From positions 1 to 54,363 of the forward strand of contig QZKJ01000027.1 of NCBI GenBank assembly GCA_003605035.1: DNA of 54,363 nucleotides, given 5' to 3'. The position numbers and the translations under genes were made by a program. Positions 42,927 to 50,735 of the stretch are shown in pieces; position 1 is the stretch's first letter; every line of letters begins with the position of its first letter. This DNA is from Desulfurivibrio sp. Its GTDB lineage: Bacteria; Desulfobacterota; Desulfobulbia; Desulfobulbales; SURF-16. The notes beneath the pieces were generated by a model, which saw nothing but the letters and a program-made list of their open reading frames with translations, made no database searches and was not told the origin of the DNA.

Positions 42927-43412
42927 TCAACCCTGCCTTCTTCCCTGGCGGGCGCATTGCCCCTGCCGGCGTCCGCCGCCCAGGCCCCGCCCCATGCCCA
43001 TGCCTCCTCCCTGTCCCATGCCCCTGCCGCCGGCCTGGGCTGTCGAGGATTCCGGCCTGCTTTCCGGACTGGCCGCCGCCTGGCCGGCCGCCGCGCTGTT
43101 GACAAAACGCCGCACTGCCTCCCGCACGGTCCCGCTGGCGTTGTTGACCATGATGATGCCTGCCTTTTCGCAGACCGCCGCGGCCTTGGGCCCCACGTAG
43201 CCGCTCAGCACCGCCTGGGCTCCTGCCTGGGCGACCAGACTGGCGGTGTTGATGCCGGCGCCATGTTCGATATTTTTTGCCGCCTGGTTGTCGATAACCT
43301 GCACGATGGCCTCCGTCCCGGTATCGACAATGAGCAGATATTCCGCTCTGCCGAATCGCTGATCAACTGTTGCATCCAGATCTTTTCCCGTTGCACTGAC
43401 CGCTACTTTCAT
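42927..43412 (-). CDS. NifX/NifB-tail-like (dinitrogenase iron-molybdenum cofactor family) protein
   Basis: A 161-residue protein with the cofactor-binding fold in residues 1-110 (MKVAVSATGKDLDATVDQRF, GAGINTASLVAQAGAQAVLS, GPKAAAVCEKAGI) and a low-complexity Gly/Met/Arg tail (GGGMGMGRGLGGGRRQGQ). The orange protein of Desulfovibrio, which carries a Mo-Cu cluster, belongs to this family. The ribosome site is GAGGAGG, 7 bases before ATG. Its promoter, operator and leader are duplicated at 46551-46660. A 21-codon upstream frame (43409-43474) overlaps the start by ATGA and may couple translation. Confidence 0.9.
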   Translation of the reverse strand: MKVAVSATGKDLDATVDQRFGRAEYLLIVDTGTEAIVQVIDNQAAKNIEHGAGINTASLVAQAGAQAVLSGYVGPKAAAVCEKAGIIMVNNASGTVREAVRRFVNSAAAGQAAASPESRPESSTAQAGGRGMGQGGGMGMGRGLGGGRRQGQCARQGRRQG

Positions 43413-43467
43413 GGCGTATCCTCCTCTTCATTTTGCCGTGACAGGTGATAAAACTCAGGTGTTATTT

Positions 43468-43519
43468 TGTGCATATGCTCATAATCATAATAAGCACCAC
43501 GATGTTTATGTCAAGAAAA
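43468..43519 (-). promoter_or_regulatory. Promoter and overlapping GCATATGC operator of the NifX/MinD operon
   Basis: On the minus strand TTGACA (43509-43514), a 16-base spacer and TATTAT (43487-43492) are followed by the near-palindrome TGAGCATATGCACA (43468-43481), which covers the expected transcription start and so suits a repressor. The layout and spacing are repeated at 46551-46602. The rest of the spacer up to 43743 shows no gene. Confidence 0.7.
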
Positions 43520-43743
43520 TTAAGAAGATATTTTTAATTTACATCGCGCCTGGAGGCTCTTTCAGGGACGGCAAAGCCTGCCCTCCGGGCGGCGGCAGCG
43601 GGATAAAGAAGGCAAAACGCAGCGGGGATGCGGCAAAAGGATTCATGAGGGGGGGGGCAATACGCGGTCGCGGCAGGACCGCCGCCAGGGCAGGCACTGC
43701 CACGCCAGGTCGCCAGGATAGGCGGCCAACAAAGAAAGCCGGG

Positions 43744-44259
43744 TCAGTTCTGCGCAGGCGGCATGAAGAGAGGAGCCAACAGGGGAGAGGGCCGGCCCTC
43801 CCGGTTCAGCAGGGGGATCTTTCCCTCATGATCGAAGTTGAAGGTATGATTGATAATGCCCAGGCCGCCCACCCGCACCTTGCCGGTGAGACGGAAATCA
43901 AGCTCCTCGCCCTGCTCGATGTTGCCGGCAAAACGGAAGAGATCCCAGTAGGCGCTGGACAGACGCAGGTCAATACTGCCGTAATCGTTGGCGGCAATGT
44001 CCAGACTGTTTAATGACTGACCGGTCGAAACCTTCACCCCGTTGAGCTGCAGCTCATACTCGACATTTTCCACGCTGAGGGTCACGGCATTGGGGTTGAA
44101 CAGACGGAGATTGGCCACCATGTTGACGTGGCTCAAGGTGACCTCATCCATGACCAGGCCCATGAGATTGATCTCCGGGGCCACGGGCTGCATGGCGGCG
44201 CAGGAGGCAAGGAGCACGGCAAGCAGCAGACTGCAGAGGGAGGCTCGTAATTTTTTCAT
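43744..44259 (-). CDS. LEA14-like (WHy domain) lipoprotein
   Basis: A 171-residue predicted lipoprotein with a signal peptide and lipobox LLASC (Cys ~20). The body is a single late-embryogenesis-abundant type 2/WHy beta domain (VTLSHVNMVANLRLFNPNAV, NVEYELQLNGVKVSTG). Such proteins are found in the envelope of many Proteobacteria; the function is not defined. It stands alone on the minus strand. Confidence 0.85.
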   Translation of the reverse strand: MKKLRASLCSLLLAVLLASCAAMQPVAPEINLMGLVMDEVTLSHVNMVANLRLFNPNAVTLSVENVEYELQLNGVKVSTGQSLNSLDIAANDYGSIDLRLSSAYWDLFRFAGNIEQGEELDFRLTGKVRVGGLGIINHTFNFDHEGKIPLLNREGRPSPLLAPLFMPPAQN

Positions 44260-44618
44260 GGGAAAGCCTTCACTTCATGTTCGTGAGATTATGGGGTGGT
44301 TGCCGCCAACAGCTGCCCGCGGGACCATCTCAGATGACAAGATAATTAAACTAACTGCCGGATGGCTGAGCTGTCAAACAAATTCTCTTTGTCATCAGGC
44401 CTGGGAGCTTTCCCGTCACTTTGCCGGAGTTACGTTTTTTATCTCAGAATTCAAGCATCATATTGCAACAAGCTGCACATTACGTTATTAACATATTCGG
44501 GAAAATGAAAGTATCAGACTGGATTGAAGTACAGGGAATTTTGAGGCCGCATAATCCTGGAGGGGATTATGCATTGCTGTTTCCTATCTATTCTAAGTGA
44601 AAAGTGGAGGACAAAGGG
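44260..44618. other. Spacer upstream of the CxxCH microprotein
   Basis: No gene is supported. A perfect inverted repeat GCATAATCC-TGGAGG-GGATTATGC at 44549-44572 lies about 47 bases before the downstream start and could be an operator or a 5' leader hairpin that hides the GGAGG loop. Confidence 0.5.
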
Positions 44619-44834
44619 ATGAAAAAAATGAGTGCATTACTGATTGCCGCGGGAATCGTGCTGGTTTCCTTCAGCATGGCGAACGGGCACAGCGACTGGG
44701 CCAAGTACCAGTTTATTGAGGTGCCGGATTATCTGAACGTGCCCGAAGCATACATCAACGAGGATGGCACCCTTGACTGCTGCGGCTGCCACTGGAACAC
44801 CAAGCACGCCGGTCCCAAGGGTTTATGCAACTGA
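44619..44834 (+). CDS. Small exported protein with a CxxCH motif
   Basis: A 71-residue protein with a clear signal peptide (MKKMSALLIAAGIVLVSFSM, cleavage probably near ANG) leaving a mature chain of about 47 residues. The C-terminal part has DCCGCHWNTKHAGPKGLCN: CCGCH is a CxxCH haem-attachment pattern, a His lies seven residues on and a Cys next to the end. It could be a very small c-type cytochrome or a metal-binding protein. ATG 44619 follows GTGGAGG. A strong terminator follows at once, so it is a single-gene unit. The family is not one I recognise. Confidence 0.75.
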   Translation: MKKMSALLIAAGIVLVSFSMANGHSDWAKYQFIEVPDYLNVPEAYINEDGTLDCCGCHWNTKHAGPKGLCN

Positions 44835-44869
44835 ACCCTTGACTGTTTCCCGGCAATCGCCTGACCTTA

Positions 44870-44903
44870 GGGGCGGCAAGTCATCTTGCTGCCTCTTTTT
44901 TTT
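44870..44903 (+). terminator. Intrinsic terminator
   Basis: GGGGCGGCAAG-TCAT-CTTGCTGCCTC stem (eleven pairs including two G-U) followed by eight T. It ends the small CxxCH gene. Confidence 0.9.
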
Positions 44904-44959
44904 GCTCAATCCCATGACAGGGTCTTCATCCATTATTTTCATGCCAGGCTGCCCTATTC

Positions 44960-46135
44960 TCACTCCACCGGTCCCCGCCGCTGAAAAAGCAGGTGGCTGA
45001 ACGCGGCGATCAACTGATCCAGCCGGCTCCAGAACCAGCGCTGCAGCCTCCCCGGCCAGCCGATCCTGGCCACGTCGGCCAGGAGGATCTCCACCGCCTC
45101 GGCGAAGTCTGCCTCCAGCATGCCGGCGAAACGGCCGGCGAACCCGGCATCGAGGATTTCCTGATTGGCCTCATGGTTCCAGCGCATATTCCAGCGGTCG
45201 AAGTTGGATGAGCCGAGCGAAACCCAGCTGTCGCAGAGCACCGCCTTGTAGTGCAGAAAGCGCGGCTGGTATTCGAAGATGCGCACTCCGGAAAGCAGCA
45301 GGCGCGGGTAAAACCGGCGGCCGATCAGCGTCATCAGCGGATGATCGCTGAAGGCGCCCGGCACCAGCACCCGCACATCAACTCCGTTGCGGGCCGCGCT
45401 GCGCAGGGTGCGTCTGATTTTGGCGGGGGGAACGAAATAGGGGGTGACCAGCCACACCCGCTCCCTGGCCCGCCGGGCGCGAACGAAAAAGGATCTTGTG
45501 ATTTCCCTCTGGACCGGCACGCAGCTGACGGCCACCCGGCCGCGCAGCGTCCCGGCCGCGGGGCCTGGATCCACCGGGGGCAGGGACAGCTCCGTGCGGG
45601 TGGCGCGGAGCCAGATCTGCTGAAACGACGTCACCCAGTCCGCCACCACCGGGCCCCGCATCTCCAGCATGGTCTCCCGCCAGTAGCCCTGCGGGGTAAC
45701 GGCCGGATCAAAATCATCGGAGAGCCCCGTGCCGCCGATAAAGGCGCATGAGCCGTCAACCACCAGCAGTTTGCGGTGATCGCGGAACAATCTGTCCACG
45801 TTGAACAGCCGCCACAGATACAGGGGGTTGAAGAAGGCCAGCTGCAGGTTGGCATGGGACAGCCTGGCCGCGTCCTGGCTCGACAGGCCCAGGGTGCCGA
45901 AGGCGTCAAACAACACCCACACCCTGACCCCCCGCCCGGCCGCCGCCAGCAGGGCCTCAATAAAGCTCGCCGCCACCCGGCCCGACTCCACCAGATACAT
46001 CTCCAGCAGGACAAACTCGCGGGCCTCGGCAATGGCCCGCAGCATGGCCGGGAAAAAGACATCGCCGTTACGGTGCATAATCCCCTGATTGCCGTCATGC
46101 CAGGGAAACGCTTTATACTGCCGCAGCTTTTTCAT
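44960..46135 (-). CDS. Phospholipase D-family cardiolipin synthase-like protein
   Basis: A 391-residue enzyme with two HKD motifs: RDHRKLLVVDG (~117-127, followed by SCAFIGGTGLSDDF) and FLHYKAVLCDSWVSLGSSNF (~300-320). Two HxKxxxxD sites define the PLD superfamily; the length and spacing fit ClsB-type cardiolipin synthases, which join phosphatidylglycerol or phosphatidylethanolamine into cardiolipin at the inner membrane. No N-terminal membrane helices, as in ClsB. The start MKKLRQYKAF is at 46135. It stands alone. Confidence 0.88.
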   Translation of the reverse strand: MKKLRQYKAFPWHDGNQGIMHRNGDVFFPAMLRAIAEAREFVLLEMYLVESGRVAASFIEALLAAAGRGVRVWVLFDAFGTLGLSSQDAARLSHANLQLAFFNPLYLWRLFNVDRLFRDHRKLLVVDGSCAFIGGTGLSDDFDPAVTPQGYWRETMLEMRGPVVADWVTSFQQIWLRATRTELSLPPVDPGPAAGTLRGRVAVSCVPVQREITRSFFVRARRARERVWLVTPYFVPPAKIRRTLRSAARNGVDVRVLVPGAFSDHPLMTLIGRRFYPRLLLSGVRIFEYQPRFLHYKAVLCDSWVSLGSSNFDRWNMRWNHEANQEILDAGFAGRFAGMLEADFAEAVEILLADVARIGWPGRLQRWFWSRLDQLIAAFSHLLFQRRGPVE

Positions 46136-46447
46136 AGCAGGCCAATGGTGATGGAATCGCTTGTATACCCTTCGCAGGCAATAGGTCCGGGCACCGAGTT
46201 TCTGTTAGACAAATCTGCAAGTTTATCACACCAGGAGAGCTGGCAGGAGGTTTTGCGCGGGATAGCCAATCCGGGCTGTAATGGTATTTTATGGCCTCCC
46301 GCCCCTCCCAAACACTCCCCAGCTGCTCCTGGCATGTCTTGGCCCCGTGAAAATCTATAACTCTTTGGCCGAATCGTCGCAACCAATTCTCCCCACCCCC
46401 CCCCAGGCCGACCACACACGCAGCGATTACAGATGCAGGCTGATGAA
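46136..46447. other. Spacer upstream of the hairpin element
   Basis: About 310 bases between divergent units with no supported gene; short frames on both strands lack ribosome sites and protein-like patterns. It should contain the promoter of the cardiolipin synthase-like gene, which I could not locate with confidence. Confidence 0.35.
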
Positions 46448-46521
46448 AATTCAGCAGTCTGGAGTCAGGAGCCAGAAAAACGCAATAAAATCAATGATCC
46501 TGAATTCTGTCCCCTGTCTCC
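46448..46521. repeat. Dispersed hairpin element, copy D
   Basis: AATTCAGCAGTCTGGAGTC, GGAGCCAGAA on the left and CTGAATTCTGTCCCCTGTCT on the right pair in part, and the centre ACGCAATAAAATCAATGATC is shared with the copy at 40431-40483. It lies 30 bases before the duplicated promoter at 46551. Confidence 0.65.
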
Positions 46522-46550
46522 CGCATGGGGGTTTTGCCAAAATACAACAA

Positions 46551-46602
46551 TTTTCTTGACATAAATCTTCCGGGGTTTATTGTAATTTTGAGCATATGCA
46601 CA
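46551..46602 (+). promoter_or_regulatory. Promoter and GCATATGC operator of the B12-radical SAM gene
   Basis: TTGACA (46556-46561), a 16-base spacer, TATTGT (46578-46583), then TGAGCATATGCACA (46589-46602) over the expected start point. Aligned without gaps to the promoter at 43468-43519, it shares the -35 block TTTTCTTGACATAAA, the operator plus GAGCATATGCACAAAA and the following AACACC. Further down, GAGGAGG and AAAGTAGC are also shared. Confidence 0.7.
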
Positions 46603-46715
46603 AAACAACACCCCAGGGCATATCTCCTGGCATTGGAGGATGCGGAGGAGGCTGTTCCACAAAAGTAGCTGTCAGAGAAAAAGTGGAACAGATTCAACTT
46701 TTTGCGAGATCATGA
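46596..46715 (+). CDS. Possible 39-aa Gly/Cys peptide, or remnant of a NifX-like gene start
   Basis: ATG within the operator opens a frame of 39 codons: MHKTTPQGISPGIGG, then CGGGCSTKVAVREKVEQ, ending QLFARS just before the radical SAM gene. Two readings are possible. It may be a peptide substrate of the adjacent B12-radical SAM enzyme, given the CGGGC motif. Or it is a relic: the stretch GAGGAGG-N7-ACA-AAAGTAGCTGTCAG matches GAGGAGG-N7-ATG-AAAGTAGCGGTCAG at the start of the NifX-like gene, so the ATG start was lost after duplication. The ribosome site for ATG 46596 is poor and the transcript would be nearly leaderless. I favour the relic. Confidence 0.25.
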   Translation: MHKTTPQGISPGIGGCGGGCSTKVAVREKVEQIQLFARS

Positions 46716-46731
46716 AAAGAGATTTCCAAAG

Positions 46732-48474
46732 ATGAAAATCCTTGTCATATATCCTTACTGTCTCGAAGAGCGGATCCAGGCGGAAAATGTCGAGAGCATG
46801 CCCATCGGCATCTACTATGTGGCGGCGCTGTTAAAAGAAAAAAATTATGATGTCGAGATCATCAACTGGCAGAAACTCGGCCGCACCCCTGAAGAGATAA
46901 AGGCCGTACTCATCGCAAGGAGTCCGGATGTCATCGGGTTTTCCATCCTCCAGGCAAACCGCTGGGGCGGCATCGCCATTGCCAGGGTCGCCAAACAGCT
47001 CAACCCGGATGTAAAAATAGTCTTCGGCGGCATTACCCCCACATTTCTCTGGAAACATTTTCTCACCCACTTCCCTGAAATAGACTGCATTGTTCGCGGA
47101 GAAGGCGAATACACCTTTCTCAGGCTGGTGCAATGTTACGAAAAAAAGGACTCCGCCGGCCTCGGCGCCATCCCCGGAATTGCCTTCCGGAAAAACCGCA
47201 TGCCGGTAAAGACCCGTGATGCCGAACCCATCCAGAATCTTGACGCACTACCCAATCCCGCGAAATATTATACCTTCAACCACCTTTCCATGATGCGGGG
47301 CTGCCCCGGCAACTGCACATTCTGCGGCTCCCCCCAGTTCTGGGGGCAGCGGGTGCGATTTCACTCGACCGGTTACTTTGTTGACCAGCTCGAACTCCAA
47401 TACCGCAGAGGCCTCACCTTTTTCCTTATTTCAGACGATACCTTTTCGTTCAAAAAAGAGAAGGTGATCGAGATCTGCCGACAGATCATCGAACGTGGAC
47501 TCAAGATAATCTGGTTTGCCATATCAAGGGTCAATTTTATCACCGAAGAAGTCGTCTACTGGATGAGAAAAGCCGGATGCATCCAGATAAGTTTCGGCGT
47601 GGAAAGCGGTTCTCCGCAAATCAGAGACATCCTGAATAAAAAGACCACCAATGAACAGATCAGAAACGCCTTCAGAATCACCCTTCATTACGGCATCCTG
47701 CCCCGAGCCTATATAATTTTCGGCTCCCCCGGCGAAACGCGGGAGACAATCCGGGAAAGCATTGATCTCATCAACGAGATCAAGCCCCTGGTTATCATCT
47801 TCCACGTCCTCGTCCTGTTTCCGGGTACCGCTCTTTATCGGGATTTCAAAAACAGGTTCAACATTTCCGATGACCTCTGGCTGAAGCCGATCGAAGATAT
47901 CATGTACTTTGAAACCGACGAACATCTGTCCAGGGAAAGTGTCGAGCAATTCAAAAATATGCTGCATGCAAATTTTTTTAAAAATCTCCCCTCGTTTGTC
48001 GATGCCATCGAACTCATCGATGATCCCGACCTCTATCCCCTGCACGCGGATTTCTATTCAAGGCTGGCCCTGAGCTTTGACCATGGTGAATACGCAGGGG
48101 TGGAAGCCCTTGGCGAGAGTAAAAAAATCGCGGAAAAACTGTACCGGAAATCCCTGCGCTACCATCCGGTGCCCCGCTCTTATCTCGGCATCGGCATGCT
48201 TCGCCAGAAAGACCGGGACCTTGCCGGGTCAATTGAATGGCTTTCCGAAGGAGTAAAACACTTCCCGGATGACGAGCTGATAAACACCTGCCTGGCGATC
48301 AGCCATATGAACCTGGGCCAATTCGATACTGCCCTGTCCTATCTTCTGAAATTTCATGAATCGCCGCAGGCCTTGCATTTTATTGCCGCCTGTTACCAGG
48401 AATTGCACGACCAGGAAAACGAAGCAGCCGCCCGAAAAAAACTTCGCTCGTTCCATCAAGAGGTGAATCTCTGA
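46732..48474 (+). CDS. B12-binding radical SAM protein with C-terminal TPR region
   Basis: A 580-residue enzyme: cobalamin-binding domain (~1-135, MKILVIYPYCLEERIQ, DVIGFSILQANRWGG, IVFGGITPTFLW), radical SAM core with MMRGCPGNCTFCGSPQFWG (CxxxCxxC, ~190-208), ISFGVESGSPQIRDILNKKT and IIFGSPGETRETI, then from ~430 a helical part with tetratricopeptide-like units (YRKSLRYHPVPRSYLGIGML, HMNLGQFDTALSYLLKFHES). Relatives methylate or rearrange varied substrates. The start is ATG 46732, where the fold begins; a TTG 30 bases upstream is possible. The promoter region duplicates that of the NifX/MinD operon. A small unknown gene follows. Confidence 0.88.
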   Translation: MKILVIYPYCLEERIQAENVESMPIGIYYVAALLKEKNYDVEIINWQKLGRTPEEIKAVLIARSPDVIGFSILQANRWGGIAIARVAKQLNPDVKIVFGGITPTFLWKHFLTHFPEIDCIVRGEGEYTFLRLVQCYEKKDSAGLGAIPGIAFRKNRMPVKTRDAEPIQNLDALPNPAKYYTFNHLSMMRGCPGNCTFCGSPQFWGQRVRFHSTGYFVDQLELQYRRGLTFFLISDDTFSFKKEKVIEICRQIIERGLKIIWFAISRVNFITEEVVYWMRKAGCIQISFGVESGSPQIRDILNKKTTNEQIRNAFRITLHYGILPRAYIIFGSPGETRETIRESIDLINEIKPLVIIFHVLVLFPGTALYRDFKNRFNISDDLWLKPIEDIMYFETDEHLSRESVEQFKNMLHANFFKNLPSFVDAIELIDDPDLYPLHADFYSRLALSFDHGEYAGVEALGESKKIAEKLYRKSLRYHPVPRSYLGIGMLRQKDRDLAGSIEWLSEGVKHFPDDELINTCLAISHMNLGQFDTALSYLLKFHESPQALHFIAACYQELHDQENEAAARKKLRSFHQEVNL

Positions 48475-48563
48475 GTTCGGTGGACATGATACTTCATTCC
48501 AGCAATTTATAAATCCGGACCTCTTTTTAAATAATAATAAAATAAATTGATAAGGAGTTTAAT

Positions 48564-48980
48564 ATGGGAAAGGAGACAGATGCGGAACTGAATGCCTTTA
48601 TTGAAAAATGGAAAGAAACTCCCGAAAAAAACAGGGAGACGTTTCTGCATTTCAGAGAATACCTCGCCGGAAAAGAAGGCGTTACACTCGAATTCATTTC
48701 CAGACCCGGTGTCACGTATTCTCTCAGGGCTGCTCATGCCGTTCAGAAAAAAAAGGAACTTTTTGTCATGGTCGATGTGATCGAAGATGATCCCCGATGG
48801 CTTTCCGTCTGTTTTTTTGGTGAAATGATTAAAGATCCCGGAGAAAAAGGCGACTTTGTCCCCAAAGGTCTGCTCGGCGAGGATGCCGTCTGTTTCGATA
48901 TTGAAGAAAGAAATGAAGAACTTATCCGCTATATTGAATTCCGTCTTGATGAAGCCTGGCGGAGTGCCTCGGAGGGATAG
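48564..48980 (+). CDS. Conserved hypothetical protein, 138 aa
   Basis: A 138-residue soluble protein with a strong ribosome site (AAGGAG, 6 bases before ATG). An N-terminal helical part (LNAFIEKWKETPEKNRETF) leads to a beta-rich centre (VTLEFISRPGVTYSLRAAHA, LFVMVDVIEDDPRWLSVCFF) and a C-terminal helix (NEELIRYIEFRLDEAWRSA). The lone GEKGDFVPKGLLGEDAVCFD loop holds a Cys. I do not recognise the family beyond similarity to small proteins often seen in anaerobic Desulfobacterota. It lies 89 bases after the radical SAM gene on the same strand and may be co-transcribed. Confidence 0.75.
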   Translation: MGKETDAELNAFIEKWKETPEKNRETFLHFREYLAGKEGVTLEFISRPGVTYSLRAAHAVQKKKELFVMVDVIEDDPRWLSVCFFGEMIKDPGEKGDFVPKGLLGEDAVCFDIEERNEELIRYIEFRLDEAWRSASEG

Positions 48981-49181
48981 TGTTTTGTTCACAATGTTGC
49001 ATCAGGCAAAATATGCAGGAAGTGCTCCAGCGTACACAATAGCATTAAAGGGACCGGCGAACACCCGCGTTCTTCCGAGCAATGCAAGTTGAGCTGCATG
49101 AAAATTAAAGCCAAAGGTCGGCCGGCTCCTTATGCTTACATTGAACTTTCTTAACTTCTAATCAAATCCAGGAGAGCTGAC

Positions 49182-50528
49182 ATGAGCGTCAAAAAGAGTT
49201 TTGTGGTCATTGGCTGCGGCGGGGCCGGCGGACCGGCTGCTATTCTAACCAGCAAGATAAATCCAGACGTTGATGTGACGGTGATAAGGGCGGAACCCAG
49301 TTTTATTGTCCGATGAGCATTACCCTACGTTGTGGCCGGTCTGGCCACCAGTGAATCCCTGGTTGTCCCTGATGCCATGCTGAAAGATGCCGGCGTCACC
49401 GTTATCCGCGACAGGGTGACAGGCATTGACAGCGAGAAAAAAAATGTGACCCTGGCAGGGGGCCAGGTGCTTTCCTTTGACAAGCTTCTCCTGGCCAACG
49501 GGGCGGATCCTGTCTTGCCTCCGTTGCCGGGCCGGGACCTCCGGGGTATTTTCACCTTGCGCAGCACGCCGGATGCCGAGGCAATGCTGAAATTCATGCA
49601 GGAGAGGAAGCCCAGGAACCTCACGGTAATCGGGGCAGGCTTCATCGGCCTTGAGGTGGGCTCCCTCCTAAAGCAGGCCCAGCCGGATCTGCAGGTGACC
49701 GTGGTGGAATTTCTGCATCATCCCCTGCCGGTCATGCTGGATGCCGACATGGCCGCCAAGGTCGCTTCTTATCTTACCGAACAGGGAATGGATCTGCGCA
49801 CAGGCGTCAGGGTGACGGGAATTTCCGGAAAAGATGGCTATGCAAGCGGGGTTGAGCTGGATTCAGGCGATGTAACAGCTGCGGATATGGTCATCATGTC
49901 GGTTGGGGCCAAAAGCAACTTTGATCTTGCCAGGCAGGCCGGACTTGCCATCGGGGAGTTCGGCATAAAGGTAAACGAGTACATGGAGACATCGCACCCG
50001 GATATCTTTGCCGCGGGTGACAATGTGGAAAACAAATGCCTGGTTACCGGCCAAAGCATGCCCGGCCAGCTCAGGGGGACCGCTGTCTGTCAGGGACGTC
50101 TTGTCGCCAAACGGCTGAAAGGCGCGGCCATCCCGTTTCCAGGGGTGCTGAACAACTCCTGCGTCAAGCTGTTTGATCTCTGTGCCGCCAGCGTCGGCCT
50201 TACCGAGGAGAATGCCAAAAAACAGGGTATCAAAACAGCCTGTTTCACGGTTGACTCCCGCAGCAAGCATGGCATGATCAAGGGGATGAAGCCATGGACC
50301 CTGAAGGTGGTTTTTAACACGGAAAACAGAAAGGTTATAGGAAGCCAGATCGTCAGCATGAGCGAGGCCATGGCCAAGGAGATCGACGTCATGAACATGG
50401 CCATAAAGATGGGCGCGGTTCCTGAGGATCTATTGACCATCAACTGTGCCGGACACCCGGATCTTTCTTCGGAACCCAGCCTGGAACCCATATCCATCGC
50501 GGGACTCCAGGCATCAGGCAAGATTTGA
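49182..50528 (+). CDS. Selenocysteine-containing FAD/NAD(P)-disulfide oxidoreductase (CoA-disulfide reductase/NADH oxidase family)
   Basis: A 448-residue flavoprotein read through an in-frame UGA at codon 45 (49314-49316). It starts at ATG 49182 (ribosome site GGAGAG) with the FAD motif SFVVIGCGGAGGPAAI. The residue encoded by UGA sits in FIVR-U-ALPYVVAG, exactly where NADH oxidase, NADH peroxidase and CoA-disulfide reductase proteins have their redox-active Cys (C-x-x-P-Y). The rest follows in the same frame: LLLANGADPVLPPLPG, the NAD motif NLTVIGAGFIGLEVGSLL, FAAGDNVENKC, and a dimerisation domain ending LQASGKI. A hairpin fitting a bacterial SECIS follows the UGA. Role inferred: reduction of a disulfide, persulfide or CoA-disulfide. 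If UGA acted as stop, the redox residue and FAD site would be lost. Confidence 0.9.
49314..49348 (+). promoter_or_regulatory. UGA selenocysteine codon with SECIS-like hairpin
   Basis: UGA at 49314-49316 is followed, 15 bases later, by a perfect six-pair stem GTGGCC (49332-49337) / GGCCAC (49343-49348) with loop GGTCT. The loop starts with G and lies about 21 bases after UGA, within the range of bacterial SECIS elements recognised by SelB. Confidence 0.75.
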
Positions 50529-50735
50529 TGCCTGTTCCGTATGTCTTTCGGGGCTGCCGGGCAAACTGTGCGATTGCAGTGATTATTTACCCACCTGTTA
50601 ACCCTGCATCAATTTTTTCGTCGCGGTTGCGACAATTTGCCACATTTATAGTTCCTACACTACCAACTATAAGTTAGTAGATGTGAGCCCAATGTCAGTA
50701 ACTTCAGCTTTTTCTCATGGCAGAAGCCTCGGGTT
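50529..50735. other. Spacer after the selenoprotein gene
   Basis: No gene. An imperfect hairpin CTACCAACT-ATA-AGTTAGTAG lies at about 50661-50681. No U-rich terminator follows the selenoprotein stop. Confidence 0.4.

Noticed and set aside
44832-44863. UGA read-through extending the CxxCH microprotein by nine residues (to a second Cys)
   Set aside because: No SECIS-like hairpin follows at the required distance; the strong terminator hairpin comes later and the natural stop suffices.
48507-48992. A 161-codon minus-strand frame overlapping the 138-residue gene
   Set aside because: The plus-strand frame has an AAGGAG ribosome site and a better residue pattern; the minus frame is Phe-rich antisense.
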